Below the pieces are notes generated by a model. The model was not told where the DNA came from and made no database searches. It saw only the letters and a program-made list of their open reading frames with translations. This document shows positions 1 through 9,179 of a stretch of 30,111 nt of DNA, in pieces; the stretch's first letter is position 1; each line of letters starts with the position of its first letter. A program made the position numbers and the translations under genes. Origin of the DNA: Bipolaris cookei (Eukaryota > Ascomycota > Dothideomycetes > Pleosporales > Pleosporaceae); the NCBI GenBank assembly GCA_002286855.1, contig NRSV01000148.1, positions 1-30,111 of the forward strand. The letters run 5' to 3'.

Positions 1-1083
1 AGCCAAAGTCGGCGCCGGTTTCGCTTGCAAAAGTGCAAAACAAGTGCCTTCTAAAGATTACAGGCGCGTACAAACGGACACCAACAGCAGCGATAGAAAG
101 AGAGAGTGGCACTCCGCCAATCGACATATACATCAATACGCTGGCCCGACAGAGAGCGATAAAGACTATTAGCCACCAAGTCACCCAGGAGATCGGCAAG
201 AAAATGGACGAAATATGGAACTCAATCACGGCTAGACAAGAAGGTAGGCGGCGGAGAGGTCGTCCTGCTCGCCCATTGGTGAGACCAAGACTGCCTATGG
301 CGACCTATCGCACAGCCTGCCAGGGCATGATCGAAGAGAGACGACAGAACCATCCGCGTGAGCCTACCAGAGGCTGCCAGATACGGGCTCGTGGCGGGGC
401 AGAGGAAATAGACCAGTTTTACACTGAGGAGTGGGAAGAAGGTGAAAGGCAGAAAAAAGCAAGCCACATCGCACGGCACCCACCTGGACAGACCACTGGG
501 ACTACCAGCCACTGCATTTGTATGACGACAAACCCAAGCACCTTGCCACAGCTATAATGCTGCTACGAACAGGAGTCCTAGGAATCCGAGAGTGGCTAGC
601 TAAGATTGGGCTCCCTAACATGGAACCTAACTGCACGTGTGGTCATAACAGGCAGACGCTTACCCACGTCCTGGCGTACTGCCCAGACACGAAGATGACT
701 AGGACCAACCTTCTTGCCCGCGCGGGCACAACACAAATCCAGGAACTCCTTAAGAACAAGGATAAAGCAGCAATAACTGGCCAGTGGCTCCTAGACACAG
801 GCCTACTTGAGCACCTTAAAGTGGCGATCGAGATTGCAAATACCGACATGACGGCGTGGAAGCCGTTCAACATGCTAAGCTTCTAACAGAGGCTTACCAC
901 ACACACTCTGCTACCCCGAAGAGGGGCAACACAGTCAGCGACGGTCCGGAGAGAGAAGGGGAAGAGAACAGCAGTAGGCAGTTATAGAGGTTTTTAAGCA
1001 GGGAGACCTGCTATGTTTGCTCTACTTTCATAAAAGAAGGAAAAGTGTTCATAGACCCGTAAGGGAACCAGATAGCACTTTAA
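1..1083 (+). pseudogene. 3' end of a Tad1-like non-LTR retrotransposon (LINE), frameshifted
   Basis: Two overlapping frames (33-557 and 518-886) make up the C-terminal part of a LINE ORF2 downstream of the reverse transcriptase. The first contains the block KITGAYKRTPTAAIERE followed by PPIDIYI, which recurs in fungal Tad1-group elements. The second has the terminal Cys/His knuckle, CTCGH followed by LTHVLAYC. The frame changes near 470-520: WTDHWDYQPLHLYDDKPKHL reads on into the second frame only. The ORF ends at 886 and about 200 bp of 3' UTR follows. The RT domain lies beyond the left edge of the window. This is a dead fragment; the family call is confident, the exact clade less so. Confidence 0.82.
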
Positions 1084-1102
1084 ATTGATTTATTTATTTA
1101 AT
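1084..1102 (+). repeat. (ATTT)n 3' tail of the LINE
   Basis: A short ATTT-rich run closes the 3' UTR of the plus-strand LINE and marks the junction with the older minus-strand LINE fragment. Simple-repeat tails of this sort are usual for target-primed integration. Confidence 0.5.
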
Positions 1103-1104
1103 TG

Positions 1105-1900
1105 CTTGTTGGTACGTTTTTCGCGCTAGTAGGAAGTCTCTTTTAAAGAGGTAGGCTTTCTCTATAGAGGTGGCTTGAAGTTGTTGCGAAAACGTCATTT
1201 GGCAGTAAGATACGTTTTTTCTTAGCTTAGTTAACTCCTGGCTCCACCAGGGCTTTGCTTTTGGCCCTTATTTTAGTTGTGGAATTGCTTTATCTGCAGC
1301 TTGTTGGATTACTAGCGTAATAGCTTCTCCAATTGCGTCTAGCTGCAGCTTAAGCTCGTTGTCTTGGCCTAGGAGTAGGTTTCTTGAATCTGCTTTTCTT
1401 GGTTGGTTGATCTGATCTAGGGATTGTAGCGCTGGGTTTATCTGGATAGCTTTACCCAGATCCTCTCTGAAAAGGTCCCAGTCTGCCCTTTTCGTATTGT
1501 ATCTTGTTTGGCTAGCAGGGTTACTAACTGGGTCCTTTGTTGTCTGGATGGAGAAGAGTATCCCATGGTGATCAGATCCGGGTTCTGTTGTGATTTGCCA
1601 GTCTTTTACTTTGTCTTCTAGATCTGGTGTAGCGATCGATAGATCTAGTGTTGTTTCTCTAGACATATTGGGTCTGAAGAAAGTTGTAGCTCCTGGCGTG
1701 TTAAGAAGGTTAAGGTTCTGGTCTTCTATCCAATCTGCTAGTTTTTGGCCGCCTTGGCTGGTTTTACAGCCTGGGTCCCACCAGGGGTGGTGCTCGTTGG
1801 CGTCCATTAGTAGTAGAGTGGATGTTGGTAGCTGGGTATTCGCGAGTATTCTTTGAAAGGTTTTTGTATTTTCTGTCGATTTCTAGGGTTTGATAGTCAC
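1105..1900 (-). pseudogene. LINE endonuclease domain fragment (exonuclease-endonuclease-phosphatase type)
   Basis: On the minus strand, 1807-1268 encodes the C-terminal half of an APE-type endonuclease: DANEHHPWWDP (the D-x-N motif), TTLDLSIATPDL, then GSDHHGIL (the terminal S-D-H catalytic motif). Past the stop at 1268 the same element continues with KPWWSQELTKLRK and FLLARKTYQQAIK, the linker between endonuclease and RT in Tad1-type LINEs. Upstream, RILANTQLPTSTLLL precedes the D-x-N motif, so the 179-residue open frame is not the true start. The fragment is cut just before the RT, where the plus-strand LINE tail begins. Opposite orientation and position suggest the plus LINE landed in this one. 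Confidence 0.82.
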
Positions 1901-1966
1901 ACACACCAACTTTTAAGCTGAATTTTTTCATCGAAACTCGTCAATTTTCTATCGGATATAGGGGTA

Positions 1967-2063
1967 ACACGTCGTGGGAAATCGATTAACGCCACCTCTA
2001 ACGTGTGCAGCCCTCTCGTTGAGGTGCTAGAGGGGGTATTGTCGATTTTCCCGCGACGTGTTC
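1967..2063. repeat. long imperfect inverted repeat (hairpin, ~20 bp arms)
   Basis: The left arm (1967-1986, AACACGTCGTGGGAAATCGA) is nearly the reverse complement of the right arm (2043-2063), with one mismatch and one extra T. The loop holds a second small pair, CACCTC against GAGGTG. It lies between the LINE fragment and the minisatellite. It could be a cruciform-forming footprint or the end of a small element; no coding potential is seen. Confidence 0.6.
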
Positions 2064-2172
2064 AAAATGCGAAAATCTTCGAGAACGCACGGATCGCCCT
2101 GATGACTAATAGAAAGACTACCATACGAAAACAAAAACAATCGAAAAACACCAATAAAAATAAAACCCATTT

Positions 2173-2825
2173 AAACGCCAGGCTAGTCTTTGCTCGCCAG
2201 GCACTCTATCCAAACGCCAAGACAGCTCTCGCTCGCTGCGGCACCATACCAAAACGCTAGAACAGTAGTTGTGAACTGTACTAGCAAATATCCAAACGCT
2301 AAGGTAGCCCTTGCCTGCTACAACAGCACCCCATCCAAACGCCAAGACAGCCCTCGCTCGCTGCGGCACCATATCTAAACGCCAGAACAGCCTTTGCGCG
2401 CTGTGGCACCATGCGAAACCGCTAGAACAGTAGTTGTATCCTGTACTAGCACAAATATCCAAACGCTAAGGTAGCCTCCGCTTGCTATAATAGCACCCCA
2501 TTCGAACGCCGAAAGCCCTCGCCAGCTAGGCACCATACCAAACGCTATAAAAGTTTTGTTGTTCTGTAATGGCACAAATCCAAACGCCAAGACAGCCCTG
2601 CTCGCTGTGGCACCACACCAAAACGCTAGAACAGTAGTAGTGAACTGTACTAGCAAATATCCAAACGCTAAGGTAGCCCCTGCCTGCTATAATAGCACCC
2701 CATGCGAAACGCCAAAGCCCTCGCCCGCTAGGCACCATACCAAACCCTAGAATAGTTCTTTCCTACTATTCTAGCACAAACATCCAAACGCTAAGGTAGG
2801 CCTCCGCCCACTATAATAGCACCCC
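2173..2825. repeat. minisatellite of ~40 bp hairpin monomers (about 16 units)
   Basis: The block is a tandem array of units of 35-45 bp, almost every one opening with CCAAACGC or a close variant. Three monomer types alternate, giving a higher-order period of about 125 bp. Type A begins CGCCAAGACAGCCCT, type B begins CGCTAGAACAGTAGTTGTG, type C begins CGCTAAGGTAGCC. Each monomer is self-complementary around a loop of about 8 nt: in type B, GCTAGAACAGT pairs with ACTGTACTAGC apart from one mismatch. Monomers have diverged yet mostly remain self-complementary. The reading frames across it are shadows of the repeat. Function is unknown. Confidence 0.85.
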
Positions 2826-2830
2826 AGCAG

Positions 2831-2935
2831 AACGAGAGAGTTACTAATTAAAAATTGAGAGGAAGACTCACTAAAAGTGAACGAGAGAGCTACTCATTAA
2901 AACTAGAGAGAGTTACTCTATAAAACTAAACAAGC
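2831..2935. repeat. short AG-rich tandem repeat
   Basis: Four degenerate copies of a 22-27 bp unit, of the form GAGAGAGTTACT followed by ATTAAAA, directly follow the hairpin minisatellite. No coding capacity is seen. Confidence 0.6.
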
Positions 2936-2943
2936 TGAAAATT

Positions 2944-3226
2944 TTTCCTTTCCCCTAAGAGAGCCCGCTGGAAGGCAGCCTAGCAGCCCTACATCTATCC
3001 CTGTTACCCAAACTGCTCTTTAGCACCAGGCGTCTAGAAAGCTAGTACTAGCTTAACTAGACAAAGGCCGAAGAACCATAGTCACGCAATACAGCAAAAA
3101 GTACCAAATAGTAAATAAACAGCACAACGTACCAAATTGTAACTAGTTAGATAGAACGGCCTTTGGCCAAAGTCCTACATAGCCAACGGCTGATACAGGA
3201 CTATAATGGAATAATAATAATAATAG
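2944..3226 (+). repeat. dispersed retroposon-like repeat, copy A
   Basis: Copy A of a family found four times in the window (A here; B 10353-10602, same strand; C 4651-4884 and D 16470-16567, opposite strand). It starts TTTCCTTTCCCCTAAGAGAG and ends CTATAATGG followed by an (AAT/TAA)n tail. A shared middle block is AGAACGGCC, TGGCCAAAGTCCT. Copy D has only the 3' part, so the family shows 5' truncation and a simple-repeat tail, as SINEs or LINE 3' ends do. No RNA polymerase III B box was recognised, so the class is open. Confidence 0.72.
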
Positions 3227-3283
3227 GGTTTGATAGTGGATTGATGAGAAAAGGGATTTATAACAGAATCTATTGTATAAATA

Positions 3284-4363
3284 ACGTATGTGGCAAGCGG
3301 GCGGCGCACCCCACCAACTTTGCTCACCTCTATAGGCATTTATCTCAACAACATCACAATATAATAGAGAGATCTTAATAAAGTAGAATAATTTACATAC
3401 TACGTGTCTTTCTTACATGTACGTGAATTATGACCAGTCTCTCTACATCTACTACAGCGCGCTAGAGCCTGATGGCTAACACCTGATCGCTCTCCTCCTT
3501 GACGCTCTTCATGAGCAATCTGCTGATCAGCCTCACACTGAGCGAGTAGATCCTCTCCAGCCCCCTTTGTTAGCACTCCTTAATTCTGTATCCGCTTCTT
3601 CTTACGCTGCCTACGCTTTGTTGCTGCTTCATTAGCCTTCTCAAGGCTAACTATCCGATCGCGCATTAGCTCAGCCGAGAGCATCATTACCCACTCACGA
3701 CCACCTGGCTCAACTGCCTTTGGCCGGCCTCTCCTTTGTGATGCTGTAACGACAAGCTGAGTCGTAATCTTTCCCATCATAAAGCCAGCTTCGTCAAAGT
3801 TGGAGACGTCCTCGTCACAGATGCCGTACTTGGCCTTTGTCTGCTCTACAAGCTCAAACCAGCTCTTAATTAGGACTGGATCTTCGCATAGAGCTCTCTG
3901 CCTATCGTAAGCGCGATTAAAACGCGTCGTAAGACTGTCTGTACGCTTAATAAAGTTGGCTGGCCACTTCTGCCCAACCTGGCCAGCGCTACGCGGAGCT
4001 AGGAGTCTATCAGCCATATCACGCACAGCTGCGTAGGTAGGCGGAAATCCACGTAGATCTAGATCAAGTGTATCATTAACTATCACCTCCTCTTCTAACT
4101 TGGTAAGCTTCTTTGACTTAGGCTGGCAATCGCATCGGGCAGGTATACCAGCGCGTCGACGGCGGAGCGTTGTTTCGGCTACGTTGTAGACTGTTGCAGC
4201 AGAACGATTACTTTGAATTTGCTTATTTGTAATAGAAGATACAGCAAGCTGAATATCTGCTTCATTTGAAACTAATAGAGGAGCGCTACGTTGAGCCATG
4301 ATGCGTTAAGGTTGAAGAGGTGAGCAATGCTGGTGGGGTGCGCCGCTCGCTTGCCACATACGT
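3284..4363 (-). mobile_element. internally deleted Fot/pogo-type DNA transposon (1,080 bp)
   Basis: Both ends carry an inverted repeat that begins ACGTATGTGGCAAGCG and continues CGGCGCACCCCACCA, with one mismatch in the first part. Each end is flanked outside by TA (3282-3283 and 4364-4365), the duplicated target of Tc1/mariner-pogo elements. The interior encodes a transposase on the minus strand that lacks most of its catalytic domain. The element sits between inverted repeat copies A and C but has its own termini, so it is an independent insertion. It is non-autonomous. Confidence 0.8.
3400..4299 (-). pseudogene. pogo-family transposase with DDE core deleted
   Basis: Starting at 4299, the protein has an N-terminal psq/HTH segment (about 1-55), a CENP-B/Tc5-type DNA-binding domain (about 65-150, including WPANFIKRTDSLTTRFNRAYD) and the start of DDE_1 with the first catalytic aspartate in NFDEAGFMMG. 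After GRPKAVEPGGREW it jumps to a lysine-rich C-terminus, so roughly the rest of DDE_1, with the other two acidic residues, is missing. An in-frame TAA at 3580-3582 follows KKKRIQN; beyond it the frame continues to TAG at 3400 through a zinc knuckle, CSRCRETGHNSRTC, typical of the family. It could still bind TIR DNA but cannot cut it. Confidence 0.85.
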
Positions 4364-4365
4364 TA

Positions 4366-4650
4366 CGCGTTATTATTATGAAGATAGGTTAGCGTAGGGA
4401 AGTGGCCCGCTTATTGGGGTGGCCAGCTTACTGGTGAAACATATTATCTGATATTTTAACAAATACTAAGGATTTATCGCACTAGTTTTTGAATAGTACT
4501 TTCATTGGGTACAAAAAAAAGGATGTTAGTATGAGCATGAGGAGGAAGGGGAGTGATTTAATTAATGTAATCCTCTCATTCCCCAAAGGCATGCTAAGCC
4601 GCTTATTATAGGGCATTGCGCAAATGTTAATGGATTATATTGAGGGTTTG
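4366..4650. other. no gene recognised; spacer between pogo element and repeat copy C
   Basis: AT-rich sequence with short runs such as ACAAAAAAAAGG. No frame resembling a known protein, and no repeat shared with the rest of the window was seen. Confidence 0.5.
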
Positions 4651-4884
4651 TTATTATTCCATTATAGTCTATGTAGCTCGTGGTCATGTAAGACTTTAGC
4701 TGGAGGCCGTTCTATTTGGTAATTATTTACAAATCGGGAGTTCGTGGTGTATGGCATGGCTGTTGTGCTCCAGCCTTTACCAAGTTAAGCTATTACTAGC
4801 TTTCTAGATGCCTGGTGCTAAAGAGCGTTTGGGTAACAGGGATAGATGTAGAATAGCTAGGCTGCCTTCCAGCGGGCTCTCTTT
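4651..4884 (-). repeat. dispersed retroposon-like repeat, copy C
   Basis: The reverse complement aligns with copy A along most of its length: AGAGAGCCCGCTGGAAGGCA at the 5' end, CATCTATCCCTGTTACCC, TAGAAAGCTAGTA, AGAACGGCC, and the 3' end ACTATAATGGAATAATAA. It lacks the first dozen bases of copies A and B. Together with copy A it forms a widely spaced inverted pair around the pogo element. Confidence 0.7.
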
Positions 4885-5057
4885 ATATTGAGTGTTTATT
4901 AGAAAGTAACTCAACTTTACCAAGGCTTACTGAGTCCAATCTATTTATCGATACATATTCACTATTGGAATGTCTACGAAACGCGGCGGATAAATAAATC
5001 CTCGGAGCAGTCTGTTGACTTTACTTACAATGTATAAGAAGCCAGACTAGACTAACC

Positions 5058-6319
5058 CTACAATTTCGCTTTCTCAATATTATTCAAACTACCTATCGAA
5101 TCCCCCAGGAATGGAAGCGCCAATCCCACTGCTTCCATCGCCATACCAAGGCCAGCCTGGTAGCCCGTTCCACCGGCTCCATAGTTATGAACAACGATAC
5201 GGCCACCGGAACGCGCCTCTTTCTCGATGCGCGAGCCTCCCAGCCTCCCAGGTCTGAGACCTGCGAATGATGCCAAGATCTCTGTCTCAGGCACATCCAA
5301 CAATGGCTCTAGTTTCCTCGTTCGTGCCCAGATGGAATCCGCCTCGTGGGAAAAAGTATCACCGGTGCTATGCAAATTCAGTACGCACCCTTCTTGCATG
5401 AAATGCGTTGTAAACTTACCCGTTTCCCTTTTGCATGAAACCCCCAAGGATCACGTTGCCATTTGAAAAAGGTCTGGGAATGATATACGTCTCGTAATCC
5501 TTGCCATGGCGCATGATATTTTGGTTGATCTGCGGTGCTCGCGCTAGCAGAATTTGACCTCGGATAGGAAAGCATTTCTCGTCCTGGACATTGGGAAGAT
5601 GCCGCGCGCCGTTTCCGGTGCAGTTGAACACAACCTTTGTATGTTGGCTCAGGAAAGCGGAATCCAGATACTCTAGCTTACGCCTGAAGAACTTGACGCC
5701 GTGCTCTTCGAGCTGATGCCTGCGGTATTGGATATGTTTTGGTGCATTGATAGTCACTGTAGTAAAGGAGATTCCGTACTCGACGCCTGATAAAAGCTTG
5801 TGTAAGGGTAGTACTGTGAACTTTTGGAGGTGTTAGTAGTAAAGTGATAATATCTGAAAATATACTGACATCTTTCAAGTAGCCTGCAAGAGACTTCAGC
5901 TTCTGCTCAGCTGGCTTTTCATCCCAGAACTCGAGTGATTGCGTCTTGCTGATAGCAGCGACGGATCCATGGGTATCTGCGAGCTCCATGAGACGTTTAT
6001 ACCCAGCCTTATCCCAGCTAAGAGCATTGGTATCGTTCCCAGATATCGCTGAAAAATTTGCACCGGCCCTGCTTGTGTAAGATTTGGGTCATGAGCAGAG
6101 CTGCCAACCAATTATTATCGTACCACGGCGATGTATAGTTGATGGAGGTATCTCCTGGCAGATGTTGCGCGACAATTGTTGTGTGATGTCCATATCCTTT
6201 CTCAGCCAGGATGAGAGCAACATCCAATCCTATCACTCCAGACCTACACTGATTCAGCATGCAAAAGGTACAAGCGTCGTGAGAATAACGCACCCAACAA
6301 TGACTATTGAGTCTTGCAT
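5058..6319 (-). CDS. D-amino-acid oxidase, peroxisomal (five exons)
   Basis: FAD-dependent oxidase that turns D-amino acids into 2-oxo acids, ammonia and H2O2. Exons on the minus strand: 6319-6294, 6243-6124, 6068-5870, 5820-5420, 5367-5058, giving 351 residues, a normal length for the family. All four introns (50, 55, 49, 52 bp) are GT-AG and keep the frame; the third has a perfect TACTAAC branch site. The Rossmann motif GSGVIG is at 9-14. SPWAGANF follows at the FAD pocket. Tyr227 in TYIIPR and Arg287 in GLRPGR match the substrate-binding Tyr223 and Arg285 of Rhodotorula DAAO. HNYGAGGTGYQAG is at 309-321. The C-terminal AKL is a peroxisomal type 1 targeting signal. It shares a 574 bp promoter with the divergent hydrolase. 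What looks like frameshifts is fully explained by introns, so the gene is probably functional. D-aspartate oxidase is the alternative specificity. Confidence 0.92.
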
Positions 6320-6893
6320 ATTTGCTGTCCTTTGCTCTAATCGATGGAGCTTTGCGGGATTAACCTGTTCATACCTGAGACTTGCTGTCTGTTTGGCGGT
6401 TTTTATACCCACAATGCCTACTTGTCTCTATTCTCCAAAAGCATAAGACGAGAATTCGCACTGGCTGAGCTGTGCACATTGGTTACCCCACAACACACTA
6501 CTACATAGTGGACCATAGGGCTCATTCATTTTTTCCGTCGAGTTTCCCGTTCATATTTCCGCACTTGCATATGATTGGCACTTCGAGTTTCGTAATTTCC
6601 AAGGTTCACTGTGCGTGCCTCTGGAGCTTCTGGCTTTGTGGTCCCTTATCGTTGGTCCGATATGCTGATAGGGGCGCACAGTCTCCCGGCTTGGCATTCC
6701 TATCAGATCGGCTGCACGAGTAATGGTCAGATCGGGGGTGACAAGCATGTTCATCAACCTGTCAAAATGGCACAGTAGAAATAGCTAGCAAAAATTTTGA
6801 ACAGTTGTCTCCGGAAAATTTTGTGACAAAAGAAGTGATATCCCTTAAATTCACACGTTCGATTAATCACTGAAGAATACCACATCAAGAAGC
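6320..6893. promoter_or_regulatory. shared divergent promoter with three GATA sites
   Basis: The 574 bp between the oxidase (minus) and hydrolase (plus) starts must hold both promoters. Three HGATAR sites, the binding sequence of fungal nitrogen regulators such as AreA/NIT2, lie within 60 bp: CGATAA (minus, 6646-6651), TGATAG (plus, 6666-6671) and TGATAG (minus, 6700-6705). Such clustering fits nitrogen-source control of an amino-acid oxidase. No convincing TATA box was found. The regulatory role is inference. Confidence 0.5.
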
Positions 6894-8110
6894 ATGACCG
6901 TAAAGATATCACCAGCAGCAGACGACAAGTCAAACAAAGCTTATCGGACTCCGGAAGAGTGGCTTGCTAGACTCGACCCGGAATGGGTTCGCGTCTGGAA
7001 CAAATATGGAGGGCACCACCGTCAAGCCGAAGAAGTACCAATCGAAAAAGTCCGCCGGAAACCACTTGCATACAGTTTCACGTATCCAACATGGTCAGGT
7101 AATCATGACACTGTGCCCTGAACAATTCGCTTGCTGACAGTGAATAGGCCCTCGTGTGTTCAAGGAAAAACAATTTGAAATTCCCGTTACACGACCTGCT
7201 GGTTATATCAAAGTCCGCGTGTACACGCCAGAGGGACAGGGTCCTTTTCCTGTACATCTCAACTATCATGGAGGTAAGAAAAACCATCATTCACGATTCG
7301 CCTTTTCTGATATTGGGGTAGGCGGATAGGTTCTGGGTGGTCTCAACAGCGAAGCTGCCTGGTGCAGAAGTGTTTGTAACAACACTAGCATCGTTATTGT
7401 CGACGTGGATTACCGCCTCGCCCCAGAATTTGTGTTTCCCACAGCTGTCTATGACTCTTGGGATGCACTTCAATGGGTTTTATCTCATCCTGAGCGTTTG
7501 AACATTAATGCCACTAGTGTTTCGATTGGGGGTCTCTCAGCAGGTGGTCACATGTCAGCAGTTCTTTCGCACATGGCGCGCGATGAAGGACTAGAAATCA
7601 AACTGGCGTTGCTAGTTGTGCCTTCAACTGACTTCAGATGGCTTATTGCTGAAGAACTCTTACGATCAGCGATTGCCAAGCGTTATCCCAGTACAGCGCA
7701 ATACAAGGATGTACCATGGGGAGGCCTGAAGAGAGAGCAGTGGTTCTTAGATTATTGGATCCCGACTGGTACATTTCCACTGTGTTCTCAAAATTAGCAC
7801 GGCCCGCTAATACAAGACAGATATTAGGAGAACCGCGTGTGATGATTGGATGGCGTCACCGATGCTGGCCAAGTCCTTTGATAGACTACCGCCGACACAT
7901 ATCATAACCGCTGAGTTTGATATATGTCGAGATGAAGCGCACCAATATGGCAAGCTACTAGCAAACAGTGGAAACCGTGTAACTCAGAAATGTTATCTAG
8001 GAATGCCGCACGCGTTCGGGCACTATGTTCACCCTGAAAAAGGTCTGAGTAAAGGGCATGAGTATATCCAAGACACATCGAGGCTATTACAACAGGCCCA
8101 TGGGCTTTAG
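6894..8110 (+). pseudogene. HSL-type alpha/beta hydrolase (esterase/lipase-like), one nonsense codon
   Basis: Exons 6894-7098, 7148-7273, 7322-7768 and 7821-8110; introns of 49, 48 and 52 bp with GT-AG ends. The model has 355 codons before the stop. Family marks: NYHGGG for the oxyanion hole (His109), DVDYRLAPE, the nucleophile elbow GLSAGG (Ser183), Asp293 in EFDICRDE and His323 in MPHAFGH, the complete hormone-sensitive-lipase triad. The codon after HGGG, normally Trp (HGGGW), is TAG at 7327-7329. The only in-frame acceptor for intron 2 (AG at 7320-7321) includes this stop. TGG to TAG is a CpA-to-TpA change on the other strand, as in RIP. Everything else is intact, so loss is recent, or the base is a sequencing error. 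Substrate unknown. Confidence 0.82.
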
Positions 8111-8837
8111 AATATTAATTTGAGTAAAAGCTAGGACACTTAACGTTTGTTTTACTTCTTAGAAATTTAAATTAGATTCCACGTTAAGAGAAGACAAAAT
8201 TATAAATACACTGGTAAATAGATAGAGGTAAGGATAGGTTATTAGAGTAGAGGCCACTGCTGATGAATTTGAACCTAGCGATGACCAAATGCAGGTACGT
8301 TAGGTCTAATACAGGATAATCATTGGTGAATCTTACTGAGGTGCTAACAGCTTACACCTCTGATAATATCTGCGCATAATAGCTACTCGCTACCAGCGTA
8401 TCACGAGACTATCAGAAAGCTAATCGAAGATGCCACGCAAGACACAATCGCATCAGTACATATTAAGATGGGAGTTTCGGCCGCTGCCACTCATAATAGC
8501 GATAGTATAGGTATACAGAGTTATTAGAGGGCGGCGCTCGCTTGTCCAGCACATTTTTAGGATGCATCTTGAAGTTTGGCGTGATATGTACCCTGCCAGA
8601 CGGTCAAATGCCCACTCCGTCCCACCAAAAATACCACAAAGGTGAGACTGTACAGCACCACAAAATAGCTAGTATTGCGATAGTTCTTAGTATAGTCAGT
8701 TAATGGCTGAATTGAAATCATATAGCTATTGAAATTTGGCTGGCAACTTGATATTGCGGCCACGCCTCGTTCGAGTAGGTAGTGGGCTAGTTGGGCAATC
8801 TGATGACTTGACACCACTACTATAACTACATGTTAAA
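8111..8837. other. no gene recognised downstream of the hydrolase
   Basis: The hydrolase 3' region is followed by AT-rich sequence. A minus-strand frame at 8557-8817 (86 codons, with a hydrophobic stretch YFVVLYSLTFVVFLVG) has no recognisable domain or start context. I do not call it. Confidence 0.4.
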
Positions 8838-9159
8838 AGGACTCACCCAAGGAGATTTTCAAAGCCTTAGGATATATTAAAGACAATATTAGTACTAGAA
8901 TACCTAATATTAAAAGCAAGGAATCTTTTATTGAGAGATGCAAAGCTTTTCGAGAGGATCTCTTTCCTCCTCCTCCTCCTCCTCCTACCTCAGCAACCCC
9001 ATCCTTCTATACCTATAAGGGAGACAAAAGATGAGCCTGGCCTGCACTATCAAAAGACGAACTCTATTTTGCCTGCTGCAAAGTAAAGGCTACCTCACCA
9101 GGGCCTGATCTAATCAGCCAAGAGGTTATTCAAAAAGCCTACTCAACTCAGTCAGAAAC
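8838..9159 (+). pseudogene. LINE reverse-transcriptase N-terminal fragment
   Basis: One frame reads PKEIFKALGYIKDNI, then KSKESFIERCKAFREDLFP, a proline run from a (CCT)7 microsatellite (8966-8986), and finally KATSPGPDLISQEVIQKAY. These are the pre-RT region and first RT block of Tad1-type LINEs. A TGA at 9032-9034 interrupts it where Trp would be expected. The frame is cut at 9159, exactly where the LTR starting TGTCCGTATAAG begins. Confidence 0.75.
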
Positions 9160-9179
9160 TGTCCGTATAAGTAACAAGG

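Noticed and set aside
222..512. Minus-strand ORF over the LINE
   Set aside because: Complement of a clear LINE reading frame.
2173..2825. CRISPR array
   Set aside because: Units are contiguous diverged tandem repeats without unique spacers, and the DNA is eukaryotic.
2944..4884. Copies A and C as long TIRs of one 1.9 kb transposon
   Set aside because: The pogo element has its own TIRs and TA duplications, and the same repeat occurs alone at two other sites, once 5'-truncated.
5058..6293. D-amino-acid oxidase as a frameshifted pseudogene
   Set aside because: The reading-frame changes all coincide with GT-AG introns of 50-55 bp; splicing gives one continuous 351-residue protein.
7769..7850. 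Two single-base frameshifts in the hydrolase
   Set aside because: A single 52 bp intron (7769-7820) with a GCTAATAC branch site restores the frame in one step. A protein-like third frame here (DWYISTVFSKLARP) was tempting but is less economical.
8557..8817. Small minus-strand ORF with a hydrophobic segment
   Set aside because: No homology recognised, no start context, in an AT-rich region next to transposon debris.
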